A DNA stretch of 64,000 bases from Sporolactobacillus sp. Y61 (GCF_040529185.1 NZ_CP159510.1:3160420-3224419), one strand, 5' to 3'; positions 33,856 through 43,537 are shown, numbered from the stretch's first letter. A program made the numbers and translations. Notes: generated from the letters alone by a model not told the origin.

Positions 33856-36800
33856 ATGTCAGAAAAATATACAACCAAAATTTTTACCGGATTACTCTGT
33901 CTGGTTCTGATTCTGCCTTTTGTCCCGCAGCCATTGATGCCGAAAGCGCATGCACGGTCTGCGTCCGGAGATTTCTTTACATCATTCGAACAATGGGACC
34001 CGGTTCCCGACTGGAAAAGCAGCGCAGAGGCCGGTTCAGGCGGAAAGAAACTTTCATCCGGAATCACATCCTCATCCGGCGGTCATAAATTAAACACGAT
34101 GCGTACAGTGGCCGCGCCCGGCCCGGTGAATCTTTATGCCTCACCGAAGCAGGCCGGCTGGACGGGCAAACGGGCCCTCAGCTATTCCGGTACCGTTTCA
34201 GGGAACTCAGACAGTTATGCAGTCAACAGGCTGTTCCGTGTCAAAATACCTGTCCACAAAGACACACGCCTGTCTTATTACGTTGCCCCGGTTTCCAGGG
34301 AGAAAAACAAGATGTCCCCTGTATCCGGTTATGTCGCTGTCGATCTTGCTTTTTCCGACGGAACCTATCTGCATCAGATCAGCCGGGCGGTGGATCAGGA
34401 CGGGATCAGAATGACGGCTTCCGCCCAGGGAGCTTCGCGGACGCTGAAGACGGGTCAGTGGAATTACAAAGATGTGGATATCGGCAAGGTGGCCAAGGGG
34501 AAAACCATCACACGGATTCTGCTCGCCTACCATGCGCCGAAAGCCGACGTCTCTTTCAGCGGAGCAGTTGATGATATACGTATTGAAAATACCGGAGATC
34601 AATCATCTGATAAGGAACCCGTTGATTATGTGAACATCCTCAGGGGCACCCAGTCCAACCCTGCCGCGCCTGAAGGAGAGACGGTGCCGCTTGTCGGCGT
34701 TCCCAACGGCTTTTCCTACTGGTCTCCGGCCATTAACAGCAGTTCTGCCAGTCATTTCTATCCGTACCGGGAAAACAATAATCCTGATAATCTGCCTGAA
34801 ATTCAATCCTTTTCCCTCGGGCACTCGCCGAACAGTCGAACGTCGGACAGACAGTCTTTTCAGGTCATGCCCTCCGGTTTTCATGGGACCCCTTCGGCAA
34901 GCCGCCTGAACCGGGGACTCGCCTTTCACCGGGAGGATGAGGATGCGGCCCCTGATCACTATCGTGTCACCTTTACAAATGGTCTGAAAGCAGAGATGGC
35001 TGCGGACAGCCACTCAGCTATCTTCCACTTTACCTTTAACGGCAGAGACGGCAATCTGATTTTTGATCATCTGACCAACGATGGAAAACTGACACTTAAC
35101 GCGAGAGATGGAACCCTCGAAGGCTTCTCTGACGACAGATCCTCAGACACCGATCAGGGGCGGCGACTTTATTTTTATGCCACCGTCGACCGGCCGGTCA
35201 TCGACTGGTCAAAGCTGTCCGGCGAAAACCGGGATCATATGACCGCTTTCTATAAATTCGATACGTCCAAAAACAAGTCTGTGACCCTGAAAGTTGCCGT
35301 TTCTCTCATCAGTATCGATCAGGCAAAGAAAAATCTGGAACTTGAACTTGGTGGTAAAACCCGTTTCGCGGATGTCAGTAAACGGGCACGGTCTGCCTGG
35401 AACCGCAGGCTGAGTAAAGTCAGCCTGCCGGGGGCAGGAGACGCGCAGAAAACCACCTTTTACTCAAGCCTGTACCGCCTCTATCTGTATCCGAATGCCG
35501 GATATGAAAATACCGGTTCAAAGAAAAAACCGGATGATCGTTACGCGGCGCCTGAAGAAGCGACTCATGCCGAAAATAGTGCCGTTAAAACCGGCGCCCC
35601 CATCCACAAGGGGCGTAATTATGTGAACAGTGATTTTGCCTTCAGTGCCCAGACGGCCTGGCCGGCTTATATCCTTCTCGAGCCAGAGCTGACCGGTCGG
35701 CTGATCAACGGGATGCTGCTCAATAAAGGGGCGAGCGGTGATATACTGAATGGTCCTTCAGCGGCTTATGCGGCACTCGCCCTCGCTGATGCGGCGGCGA
35801 AAGATGTCCCCGGCCTTCATACGGATCAGCTGTACAAGCGCCTCGCCAGATACGCTTCTGTATCCGGGCCGGTCGGGCAGCAGACAGATCGCGTGATTCT
35901 CCAGAGTGACGCCGGTAAGAAAAATGAAGCACTTGATGACGCGCTGGCAGCGAAAATCAGTGATTTTGCCATGGGCAATCTGGCTGAGAAACTTGCCGCT
36001 GATCAGCCGTCCAATCGTGCCCTTATGGATGACAGCCGCTATTTTCTAAAACGTTCCGCAGACTATGTCCATCTGCTGGATCCATCCGCGATGAAAAAAG
36101 ATCCAGGCAGATCAGCAGATGACGTCTCTCTGCCCTATATTCATGATCCCGGTCATCAGGCCTTTAATGTGCCGCAGGACGGTCAGGGCCTGGCAAATCT
36201 TTACGGCGGAAGAAAGGCACTGCAGGAGAAACTGGATGATTTCTTCACGACATCGCCGGATGAAGAAGCTCTGAAGAAGCCTGAAGCAACGCTCGCGGCT
36301 GCAGGACAACTCGGCCGCTTTGTATTCGACACACCTGCTTCCGCCGGTACCCCGTATATGTATGCCTTCACCGGTTCACCATGGAAGACGCAGGCGGCCG
36401 TCAGGAAAATAATGAACCGGTTTTACACCGGAGAAAGTATTGGAGGAGGATTTCTCGGTAAAGATACCGGAGCCATGCTTTCCGGGTTCTACTTATTCAG
36501 CGCGGCGGGATTCTTCCCGCTGCAGAAAGGGACGGACAACTATGTACTTGGTGCCCCATATTTTAAACATATGATTCTGCATCTGCCCGGCGGTCGTGAT
36601 CTGGTGATTAACGCACCGAAGCTCAGCAATAAAAATAAATATGTCCAGGCGGTGAGATTCAACGGTGCAGCGATAGAACAGACGTCCCTATCTCATGACC
36701 TGCTGAAAAGCGGCGGCATTCTGACATTTGACATGGGATCTGCACCTTCAGACTGGGGCAGCTCTGCAGGCGATCTGCCGGATTCACTGACACCTCTGTC

Positions 36801-37512
36801 AACAGATGATTCATCCATCTACTCTGCAGCACTGACCGACCTCACAGGCCAAAAAGCAGAAATTACCGCTCCGGATGCAACCGATGTCCGTCATCTGACT
36901 GACAATCTCTCGGGGACGGCTGCCACATTCCCTGACCCTGTAGTATCGGTAGATGTCCAGTTCCGTTCATTAAGCAACCGGGTTAAAATGTACACCCTGA
37001 CCTCATCTGCCAGCGGGAGAAGCAGCGATCCAAAGAGCTGGCGCCTGCTCGGCTCAAACGATGGCGTTCACTGGGATACATTGGATACGCGCTCTGACGA
37101 ATCTTTCGCCTGGAGGTCGATGACCCGCGCCTTCACCATTAAAAATCCGAAATCCTACGCATCCTATCGTCTGGAGATCAGCAGCAAAAGCGGCAAGGGT
37201 CCGCTTGCTGTCGGCGAGTATCAGCTGCTGGGATACACGGGCATCGATTCCGGATTTGACGTGATGCGCCATAGCCTGATGAAACAATTTGAGAAGGACA
37301 GCCTTTCCGAATCGGAGACCGCATCCTTGTCCTATGCCCTGAACCAGGCGCAGCAGGCCTTTAAAAGCGGAAATCTTTCGGCATCTGTCTATTATCTGCA
37401 GACATACGTTCAAATGATCCATTCAGATTCATTTAATACGGATGCCCCGGATCAGGCACGGAAACAACTGTCGGCCGACGCCCATGCGATCGTCAATCTC
37501 CTGTCTGACTGA
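33856..37512 (+). CDS. Large secreted GH92-fold protein (alpha-mannosidase family, diverged)
   Basis: A 1,218-residue protein with a Sec signal peptide (LLCLVLILPFVPQPL, cleavage after about residue 33). Residues 35-250 are a beta-sandwich-like lead domain. GH92 homology starts at DYVNILRGTQSNPA (about residue 257) and runs to about 930 (GVPNGFSYWSPAINS, AWPAYILLEPELTGRLINGML, SPWKTQAAVRKIMNRFYTG, SGFYLFSAAGFFPL). Residues 1015-1130 resemble an F5/8-type carbohydrate-binding domain (SWRLLGSNDGVHWD). No sortase signal is present, so it is likely released. GH92 enzymes are calcium-dependent exo-alpha-mannosidases, but the usual active-site motifs look replaced here (see findings), so activity is doubtful. 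Confidence 0.8.
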   Translation: MSEKYTTKIFTGLLCLVLILPFVPQPLMPKAHARSASGDFFTSFEQWDPVPDWKSSAEAGSGGKKLSSGITSSSGGHKLNTMRTVAAPGPVNLYASPKQAGWTGKRALSYSGTVSGNSDSYAVNRLFRVKIPVHKDTRLSYYVAPVSREKNKMSPVSGYVAVDLAFSDGTYLHQISRAVDQDGIRMTASAQGASRTLKTGQWNYKDVDIGKVAKGKTITRILLAYHAPKADVSFSGAVDDIRIENTGDQSSDKEPVDYVNILRGTQSNPAAPEGETVPLVGVPNGFSYWSPAINSSSASHFYPYRENNNPDNLPEIQSFSLGHSPNSRTSDRQSFQVMPSGFHGTPSASRLNRGLAFHREDEDAAPDHYRVTFTNGLKAEMAADSHSAIFHFTFNGRDGNLIFDHLTNDGKLTLNARDGTLEGFSDDRSSDTDQGRRLYFYATVDRPVIDWSKLSGENRDHMTAFYKFDTSKNKSVTLKVAVSLISIDQAKKNLELELGGKTRFADVSKRARSAWNRRLSKVSLPGAGDAQKTTFYSSLYRLYLYPNAGYENTGSKKKPDDRYAAPEEATHAENSAVKTGAPIHKGRNYVNSDFAFSAQTAWPAYILLEPELTGRLINGMLLNKGASGDILNGPSAAYAALALADAAAKDVPGLHTDQLYKRLARYASVSGPVGQQTDRVILQSDAGKKNEALDDALAAKISDFAMGNLAEKLAADQPSNRALMDDSRYFLKRSADYVHLLDPSAMKKDPGRSADDVSLPYIHDPGHQAFNVPQDGQGLANLYGGRKALQEKLDDFFTTSPDEEALKKPEATLAAAGQLGRFVFDTPASAGTPYMYAFTGSPWKTQAAVRKIMNRFYTGESIGGGFLGKDTGAMLSGFYLFSAAGFFPLQKGTDNYVLGAPYFKHMILHLPGGRDLVINAPKLSNKNKYVQAVRFNGAAIEQTSLSHDLLKSGGILTFDMGSAPSDWGSSAGDLPDSLTPLSTDDSSIYSAALTDLTGQKAEITAPDATDVRHLTDNLSGTAATFPDPVVSVDVQFRSLSNRVKMYTLTSSASGRSSDPKSWRLLGSNDGVHWDTLDTRSDESFAWRSMTRAFTIKNPKSYASYRLEISSKSGKGPLAVGEYQLLGYTGIDSGFDVMRHSLMKQFEKDSLSESETASLSYALNQAQQAFKSGNLSASVYYLQTYVQMIHSDSFNTDAPDQARKQLSADAHAIVNLLSD

Positions 37513-37564
37513 ATGCTGACCGGCAGCACGTTTAATTTAATGTAAAGGGGGAACCTTACGGGTA

Positions 37565-38065
37565 ATGAAAAATATCCATTTTCGACTGGCAACAAAAAAT
37601 GACCTTCCTGACCTTGTCGCGATATACAATTCAACCATACCCGGACGGATGGTGACGGCAGATACGCGGGAAATCAGTGTTGAAGACCGAAAGCCATGGC
37701 TTGAAGCACATCTTGCGGATCCTCGGCATCCACTGTGGGTTGCCGAGCGGGAGGGGATGATCTGCGGATGGCTGAGTCTGGAGCCGTTTTATGGACGCCC
37801 GGCCTACCACGCGACGGCTGAAATCAGTATTTATATTCACGAAAGCTGCCGGCATCAGGGCATCGGATCATTACTCATCCGCAAAGCCATGAGCTGCTGC
37901 GGCAGTCTGGGCATCAGCACCCTTCTTGCCTTTATCTTCGCTCATAACGAACCAAGCCTGCGTCTCTTTGAACATTTCAGTTTTGAAAGGTGGGGGTTTC
38001 TGCCGCGTGTTGCCGAACTGGACGGCAGACAGCGCGATCTGGTGATCCTGGGCAGGCGGCTTTGA
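37565..38065 (+). CDS. GNAT-family N-acetyltransferase (phosphinothricin-acetyltransferase-like)
   Basis: A 166-residue acetyltransferase. The N-terminus IHFRLATKNDLPDLVAIYNSTI is typical of the Pat/YncA subgroup. The acetyl-CoA site is ESCRHQGIGSLLIRKAM (R/Q-x-x-G-x-G/A), followed by FIFAHNEPSLRLFEHFSFERWG. Substrates of this subgroup include phosphinothricin, methionine sulfoximine and other small amines; the actual one here is unknown. It begins about 50 bases after the GH92-fold gene, with a weak AAGGGGG site upstream. Confidence 0.88.
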   Translation: MKNIHFRLATKNDLPDLVAIYNSTIPGRMVTADTREISVEDRKPWLEAHLADPRHPLWVAEREGMICGWLSLEPFYGRPAYHATAEISIYIHESCRHQGIGSLLIRKAMSCCGSLGISTLLAFIFAHNEPSLRLFEHFSFERWGFLPRVAELDGRQRDLVILGRRL

Positions 38066-38103
38066 TCATCGACCCCCGGGAGAAGTACTCCCGCATCACA
38101 GCA

Positions 38104-38146
38104 GAGGCCCCGGCCTCTTCCCCGCAGTTCATGAGGCCGGGGCCTC
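38104..38146. repeat. GC-rich inverted repeat made of two self-palindromes
   Basis: GAGGCCCCGGCCTC (38104-38117) and GAGGCCGGGGCCTC (38133-38146) form a perfect 14-bp stem. Each arm is itself palindromic at its ends (GAGGCC/GGCCTC), so alternative smaller hairpins are possible. There is no T-run. Confidence 0.65.
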
Positions 38147-38207
38147 CGGCGGACTTCCCCCGTCAGGTTATCGCCCATGCCGGCCGGGCACACCCACATA
38201 TTAAATA

Positions 38208-38239
38208 AACAGGACCGGGTATACCCACCCGGTCCTGTT
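38208..38239. terminator. Bidirectional terminator between GNAT gene and murB
   Basis: AACAGGACCGGGT (38208-38220) and ACCCGGTCCTGTT (38227-38239) form a perfect 13-bp stem with AT-rich flanks on both sides. It touches the murB stop codon. Confidence 0.8.
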
Positions 38240-39155
38240 ATTTATCTTCACCTATGATACGCACTTCTGTCTGAAGATCCACTCCGGACTTTTCCTTAAC
38301 GGTCTTCTGTACGTAATGAATCAGTTTAATATAGTCGGTCGCGGTCCCGTGATCGACATTTACCATAAATCCGGCGTGTTTTTGTGATACTTCTACTCCG
38401 CCGATTCGTGTACCCTGTAGTCCGCTGTCCTGGATCAGTTTCCCGGCATAATGCCCCGGCGGTCTCTTAAAGACACTGCCGCAGGACGGATACTCAAGCG
38501 GCTGCTTCGATTCCCTGAGATGGGTCAGATGATCCATTTGCTCCCTGATCTTCTCCTCCTCACCTTTTTCCAGGGTAAAGGTACCCTCCAGTGCAATATA
38601 GTCGTGCTTTGAGATGGCACTCTGGCGGTAGCCCATCTCCAGTTGATCCCGGCTCAGCTCGATCAGTCGGCCGCTGCGGTCAGCCACGACAGCATGGCTG
38701 AGTACGTCCGCCGTCTCACCGCCGTAGGCACCTGCATTCATATAAAGCGCGCCACCTGTTGATCCCGGTATACCACAGGCAAACTCGAGACCTGTCAGAT
38801 GACAGCGCAGGGCAAAGCGCGATACATCAATAATCGCCGCACCGCACTGGGCGATGATACTGGATCCCTGAAGGCGGATCGCATTCAGTTTCATCGTATG
38901 AATGACAATTCCACGGATCCCGCCATCACGAATAATCAGATTTGATCCATTACCGAGCACCGTGACCGGAAGCTGATTGACTCCGGCGAAACGGACAATG
39001 GCTGAAACTTCTTCATATGTTTTCGGCAGGATAAGGACATCCGCTTTCCCGCCGGTTTTTGTGAACGTGTAATGGCTGAGTAATTCATCGCACCTGACCC
39101 GATCCGGATCATCGATGATATCTGTCAGCCTTTTATATCTGTCACTTTTTTTCAT
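38238..39155 (-). CDS. murB: UDP-N-acetylenolpyruvoylglucosamine reductase
   Basis: Makes UDP-N-acetylmuramate for peptidoglycan, using FAD and NADPH. It shows FAD-binding residues in [16 protein letters not shown] and [20 protein letters not shown], the proton-donor Ser in [11 protein letters not shown], and the catalytic Glu near the end ([10 protein letters not shown]). At 305 residues it lacks the type I insertion, so it is of the shorter type II form usual in Firmicutes. Start at ATG 39155. It is monocistronic here, ending in the hairpin at 38,208. Confidence 0.95.
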   Translation of the reverse strand: MKKSDRYKRLTDIIDDPDRVRCDELLSHYTFTKTGGKADVLILPKTYEEVSAIVRFAGVNQLPVTVLGNGSNLIIRDGGIRGIVIHTMKLNAIRLQGSSIIAQCGAAIIDVSRFALRCHLTGLEFACGIPGSTGGALYMNAGAYGGETADVLSHAVVADRSGRLIELSRDQLEMGYRQSAISKHDYIALEGTFTLEKGEEEKIREQMDHLTHLRESKQPLEYPSCGSVFKRPPGHYAGKLIQDSGLQGTRIGGVEVSQKHAGFMVNVDHGTATDYIKLIHYVQKTVKEKSGVDLQTEVRIIGEDK

Positions 39156-39374
39156 GATATGCCTCTGCTATTAAATGAGATGAGTGAAAACCTTCCGCAA
39201 TTATTATTTATGCCATCGAATACGTGATATGTCAACCGGAGACGGAGCGGGCGGATATCAGGAAAACCTCGCCTTTTCCCGGCAACATTTTTGTACTCTC
39301 TTCATGGCATGAACATGAAAACAGACCCGTACAGGTTGTCTCTGCCCGGCCCCCATCATGTTGATCATCTGTTT

Positions 39375-40295
39375 TTATTTTGACTCGTGCTTATCCTGAT
39401 ACATCAGGCAGTCTGCCCTTTCAATCAGCTCATCAATGGATTCCCCGTCCTCCGGGTAAAAGCTGATTCCGATACTGAGCGACAGGTGGATTTCATAGCC
39501 GTCCTGCATGATCTTCCTGTGTTTGTTACGCTTAATCCCGTCTATGATTTCATGGTCATTCTCATCATCATGGATACCGGGCAGCAGCACAACAAACTCA
39601 TCCCCGCCATAGCGACAGACAATATCATTCTTCCTCGTTGACTGCGTCAGTAGGCTTGCCACACGAGTCATCACCTTATCTCCTGTATTATGCCCGTACG
39701 TATCATTGATTGATTTGAATTCATTCACATCGATAAACATCAGACCAAGCATCCGGCCGGTTTCCTTCGCCTCATTCAGATATCTGCCGGCATACTTATC
39801 AAAAAGTGCCCGATTCGCCACACCGGTCAGGCGGTCATAATAGGCCAGCTTTTTTATCACCGCCTCTTTCCGTCTTAGTTCATCATTCAGCCGGGAAAGC
39901 TGAGTCACATATTGATGAAGCTGGCTGATTCTGAGAAATTGATGGGTCACATCCGTAAATTCAAGAAAAATGGCCGGCCCCTCGTGATATGCCACCCGAT
40001 CCATCTTCAGGTTAACCTTCCGTTCTCTATTGATCAGATGCTTATGCATGGCGGCTGAAAAAAATGCAGGCGTACCATTATGAATCAAATTCCTGATCGC
40101 TTCATGAAAAAAGTTGTTATTCATTTGGGGCAGAACGTCTTCCAGCGGTCTGCCGAGTGTTTCCGATGCCTGCATGCCCGTTATCTTTTCCATAAATGGA
40201 TTCCAGCACAGGATTTCCCGGTCATTAGAAAGGATCACAACGCCTTCATTTATGCAGTGTAAGACTCCCGGCAATACCGAATCCAATGTGATCAT
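39375..40295 (-). CDS. PAS-GGDEF diguanylate cyclase
   Basis: A 306-residue predicted c-di-GMP synthase without membrane segments. Residues 8-110 form a PAS sensor (ILCWNPFMEKITGMQASETLGRPL). A short coiled coil (SRLNDELRRKEAVIKKLAYYDRLTG-like) leads to a GGDEF domain with an intact RYGGDEFVVLLPG active site. The product-inhibition site is also intact: RKND, five residues before GGDEF. It overlaps the cheC stop by 4 bases (ATGA), so it is translated with cheC and the receiver gene. It probably converts the receiver/CheC signal, or its own PAS input, into c-di-GMP. Confidence 0.92.
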   Translation of the reverse strand: MITLDSVLPGVLHCINEGVVILSNDREILCWNPFMEKITGMQASETLGRPLEDVLPQMNNNFFHEAIRNLIHNGTPAFFSAAMHKHLINRERKVNLKMDRVAYHEGPAIFLEFTDVTHQFLRISQLHQYVTQLSRLNDELRRKEAVIKKLAYYDRLTGVANRALFDKYAGRYLNEAKETGRMLGLMFIDVNEFKSINDTYGHNTGDKVMTRVASLLTQSTRKNDIVCRYGGDEFVVLLPGIHDDENDHEIIDGIKRNKHRKIMQDGYEIHLSLSIGISFYPEDGESIDELIERADCLMYQDKHESK

Positions 40296-40918
40296 CTTCC
40301 ATCATAGATTCTTTCAATGGTCGTGAGAATCTCGTCCAGAGATCTCAGCGTCATATTCATCACGATCGCTCCTTCAATTTCAGTCCCCTCAATATTGAAG
40401 GTAATGTACATCATCAGCACGAGCCGATAATCAGCATCACTTACGAACAGATCGGCACGCGCAGTATCCAGAAGGTTGACATCAGGAAGCGTGTATTCTA
40501 CAGGAATCCCGACTGTATTACTCAGCTGTCCGATAATCGCATTTAAGATAATATTGCCAATTTCTTTTATCGTATCAAAATCAATATCTGTAAATGAAAG
40601 GCTGTCCGTTTCGTCACGGTTCTCATGCAGACACAGATCAATAAACCGGTGCATTTTTGTTGCAGGAAATATCAGGCTGACCTGGCCTTCAAGCTGACGG
40701 TCAAAAGAGATGGTTGATACCATCACCGCACCCTGTGCCACATTTTTCAAAAACCTGTCCAGTTCCACTTTTCCTCTGCCTGTATTCAGAACTTTAACAT
40801 CCGGAACATCGAGGACAATCTTCTTTTCAATAATATCAGACAGTGTCGCAGCCGCCTGGCCAACGCCAATGTTGAACAGTTCTCTGAGGATATCATCGCG
40901 GTAACTTTTCCCAGTCAT
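40292..40918 (-). CDS. CheC-family phosphatase
   Basis: A 208-residue CheC homologue. Both CheY-P phosphatase motifs of the family are present: LRELFNIGVGQAAATLSDII near the start (E-x-x-N) and IKEIGNIILNAIIGQLSN in the second half. A pseudo-symmetric alpha/beta fold is expected. It starts on the last base of the receiver gene (TGATG) and overlaps the GGDEF gene. The natural partner is therefore the adjacent CheY-like protein. No cheA, cheD or MCP gene is nearby. Confidence 0.88.
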   Translation of the reverse strand: MTGKSYRDDILRELFNIGVGQAAATLSDIIEKKIVLDVPDVKVLNTGRGKVELDRFLKNVAQGAVMVSTISFDRQLEGQVSLIFPATKMHRFIDLCLHENRDETDSLSFTDIDFDTIKEIGNIILNAIIGQLSNTVGIPVEYTLPDVNLLDTARADLFVSDADYRLVLMMYITFNIEGTEIEGAIVMNMTLRSLDEILTTIERIYDGR

Positions 40919-41286
40919 CAGGCATCATTCCTTATGATTCCTGAAATCTGTTTCGCCTTCTCATCGTTCAGCGGTTTATTGATATACGCCTGGACACCCA
41001 TCAGTTCAACCACCTTGCGGACACTTTTCTGAATATCTGCCGACAGGACGATAATTCTGGCCGCTCTATCAATCTCTTTGATCTTTTCAATCAGATCCTG
41101 CCCGCGGAGTTTCGGCATCAGCAAATCAACGATCGTATAATCGGGCCGCTCTTCCTGAAACTTTTCCAGTCCCTCTTCACCGTCTTCTGCGAAGGAAAAC
41201 GCCACATCATCCAGATGATTATGTATCATCGTTGAAGTGATTCTCTGTGAAAACCGGGAATCATCAACAATCAAAATTTTTGCCAT
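40918..41286 (-). CDS. CheY-like stand-alone response regulator
   Basis: A 122-residue receiver domain with no output domain. It shows the acidic pair and metal site in ILIVDDSRF, the phosphoacceptor Asp in YTIVDLLMPK, the conserved Thr/Ser position in IVLSAD and the Lys in YINKPLND. ATG 41286 follows an AAGGGGA site at about 11 bases. It is first in the three-gene overlapping operon with CheC and PAS-GGDEF. A cognate histidine kinase is not in the window. Confidence 0.92.
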   Translation of the reverse strand: MAKILIVDDSRFSQRITSTMIHNHLDDVAFSFAEDGEEGLEKFQEERPDYTIVDLLMPKLRGQDLIEKIKEIDRAARIIVLSADIQKSVRKVVELMGVQAYINKPLNDEKAKQISGIIRNDA

Positions 41287-41517
41287 GGAAACTGTAATCC
41301 CCTTTTCCTTTCTGTGATCGTTCAAAACATAAGCTCTTCGTCTTGCTCTATACAGACTCTACTTCATTATATGAGAATGTCCGGAAAATACAAGAATTGT
41401 TTTCTCTCTAATGTACCTCGAACAGCGGCTCTTTTGCAGCATGGCAAGATTAATCCGCCACCGGCTTTTCCTTCAAGATCTGCCATGACTTCAGCAAAAG
41501 GCGCAGGAGTCTCCCCA

Positions 41518-42402
41518 TTATGGATTCTGTTTTCCATCAAAAGTTGTGAGCGCGCCATAAAGATCCGGACGCCGGTCGCGGAACAGCCCCCAGTCGAAGC
41601 GCTGCATTTGCAGCTGGTCGAGATCAAATTCTGCGACAAGGACGGTTTCGGTTTCCCGGTCCGCTTCAGCCAGTTTATTGCCGCGTGGACCGGCGATAAA
41701 GGAAGAGCCGTAAAACGAGATCGATGAGTTTTCCTCTTTCTCCGTGCCGATCCGGTTTGAGGCAATGACAGGAACCAGGTTTGCCGCCGCATGGCCGAGC
41801 ATACACGCCTGCCAGTGGTCTTTCGAATCAATCGAAGGATCATAGGGTTCCGATCCAATCGCCGTCGGATAAAAAAGCAGTTCGGCACCCATCAGCGCCA
41901 TACATCGGGCGGATTCAGGAAACCACTGATCCCAGCAGATACCGGCACCAATTTTTCCATAGCGCGTCTGCCAGACTCTGAAGCCGGTATCCCCCGGATT
42001 GAAATAAAATTTTTCTTCATAGCCGGGTCCGTCCGGAATATGACTCTTCCGATAAGTTCCCAGCACCTGGCCGTCGGCATCGATCATCGCCAGCGCGTTA
42101 AATAGCGCGTTATTCTTTTTTTCATAAAAGCTGAGCGGCAGAACGACTTCCAGCTCGCGGGCGATCCGGCGGAAATGATGGACTGCCCGACTTTCTTCAA
42201 GTGTCTCGGCCAGCCGGTAATATTCACTTTTTTCCTTCTGGCAGAAATAAGGCGTCTCAAAAAGTTCCTGTAAAAGGATGATCTGTGCACCCTTCGCTGC
42301 CGCCTGGCGTACCAGCTTTTCCGCCTTCAGCAGATTCTCTTCTCTATTCCAGGAGCAGCTCATCTGTGTAGCCGCTGCTTTCACCTTCCGCACATCACTC
42401 AC
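41518..42402 (-). CDS. aguB: N-carbamoylputrescine amidohydrolase
   Basis: Nitrilase-family enzyme converting N-carbamoylputrescine to putrescine, CO2 and ammonia. The Glu-Lys-Cys triad is visible in LLQELFETPYFC, YRKSHIPDGPGYEEKFYF and GAGICWDQWFPE. At 294 residues it matches AguB. The GTG start overlaps the aguA stop by 4 bases, so the two enzymes are coupled. Without an agmatine/putrescine antiporter gene nearby, the pair more likely serves polyamine synthesis from agmatine than energy generation. Confidence 0.94.
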   Translation of the reverse strand: MSDVRKVKAAATQMSCSWNREENLLKAEKLVRQAAAKGAQIILLQELFETPYFCQKEKSEYYRLAETLEESRAVHHFRRIARELEVVLPLSFYEKKNNALFNALAMIDADGQVLGTYRKSHIPDGPGYEEKFYFNPGDTGFRVWQTRYGKIGAGICWDQWFPESARCMALMGAELLFYPTAIGSEPYDPSIDSKDHWQACMLGHAAANLVPVIASNRIGTEKEENSSISFYGSSFIAGPRGNKLAEADRETETVLVAEFDLDQLQMQRFDWGLFRDRRPDLYGALTTFDGKQNP

Positions 42403-43433
42403 CTCAATGGGTCGGCCGGCATCTGCTGCGTCGCGCAGTGCACATTGCCGCCTTCTGTAATGATCCCCATCCCGTCAATCGTCCGTATCCGCCGATCCGG
42501 GAAGACATGGCGCAGAACAGCTTCCGCCTTCCGGTCAGATGCAGCTGCCTCAGAGCCGAAAACCGGCAGGATGACGCCGCCGTTCACCAGATAAAAGTTC
42601 AGATAGCTCAAAGTCAGCCGGTGGCCCTTATAGAATCGTTTCGGAGGCTGCGGGATCCGGATCACTTCAAGCTTTCTTCCCCGGGCATCGGTCGCCTCAC
42701 TTAGCCTGGTCAAGTTCTCCCGGGTAATCTCGAAGTTCTCATCACCCGGATCATCGCACGTCTGAATCAGCACCTTACCAGGGGCAGCAAAACAGGCGAT
42801 GTTGTCGATATGACCGTCCGTCTCGTCTCCGCTCAGGCCGCGTTTCAGCCAGATGATTTTCTCTGCATGAAGCCTGTGCTTCAGTTCCTCTTCTATCCCT
42901 CCCCTGTCCAGCTGTGGATTCCGGTTCGGATGGAGCAGGCACTGCTCAGTCGTCAGGAGCGTCCCCTCACCGTCTGTGTGGATCGATCCGCCTTCAAGCA
43001 CGATCGAGGCATCGACTCGCCGGATATGGAGTCTGTCCAGCAGGACCCGGGCCAGCTGGTTATCATGATCCCACGGATGATATTTTTCGCCCCAGGCATT
43101 AAAACGCCAGTTTACCCCTGCCCGATGTCCGAAGTCATCAATCAGAAAAGTCGGCCCGTTGTCCCGTACCCATGAGTCATCGTGAGCGATCACGAGCCTG
43201 TCGATCCATTCCTCATCAAATTCCGCTTTCAGCTGTTCTGCCTGATCCGGGTTGACGATCACGGTGACGGGTTCAAATTCAGCAATTGCCCGGGCTAAAG
43301 CGGCATAACCACGGGCGATGCGCCGGTAATCTTCGGGATAGTGCATCGACCGGCGCACAGGCCAGGAAATAAACGTGCGTTCATGCGCCGCCCATTCGGC
43401 AGGCATCCTGAATCCCCTTTTTCCCTGATCCAT
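42399..43433 (-). CDS. aguA: Agmatine deiminase
   Basis: Converts agmatine to N-carbamoylputrescine and ammonia. Peptidyl-arginine-deiminase fold, 344 residues. The N-terminal FRMPAEWAAHERTFISWP, the SWVRDNGPTFL substrate motif, GLSGDETDGHIDNIACF (catalytic His and Asp) and the catalytic Cys in GGNVHCATQQMP are all intact. ATG 43433 is preceded by GTGGAG at six bases; the longer GTG start would lie on this site. Coupled to aguB. AguA and AguB together lead from agmatine to putrescine. Confidence 0.95.
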   Translation of the reverse strand: MDQGKRGFRMPAEWAAHERTFISWPVRRSMHYPEDYRRIARGYAALARAIAEFEPVTVIVNPDQAEQLKAEFDEEWIDRLVIAHDDSWVRDNGPTFLIDDFGHRAGVNWRFNAWGEKYHPWDHDNQLARVLLDRLHIRRVDASIVLEGGSIHTDGEGTLLTTEQCLLHPNRNPQLDRGGIEEELKHRLHAEKIIWLKRGLSGDETDGHIDNIACFAAPGKVLIQTCDDPGDENFEITRENLTRLSEATDARGRKLEVIRIPQPPKRFYKGHRLTLSYLNFYLVNGGVILPVFGSEAAASDRKAEAVLRHVFPDRRIRTIDGMGIITEGGNVHCATQQMPADPLR

Positions 43434-43537
43434 AAATAACTCCACATCATTTCATTTAATCTGTTTTTTAATTATTATGTTATCATAAAATAAGCAGGAC
43501 AGGCAGATTTTCTGCCAGGCGAAAGAGAGGGAAAGAG

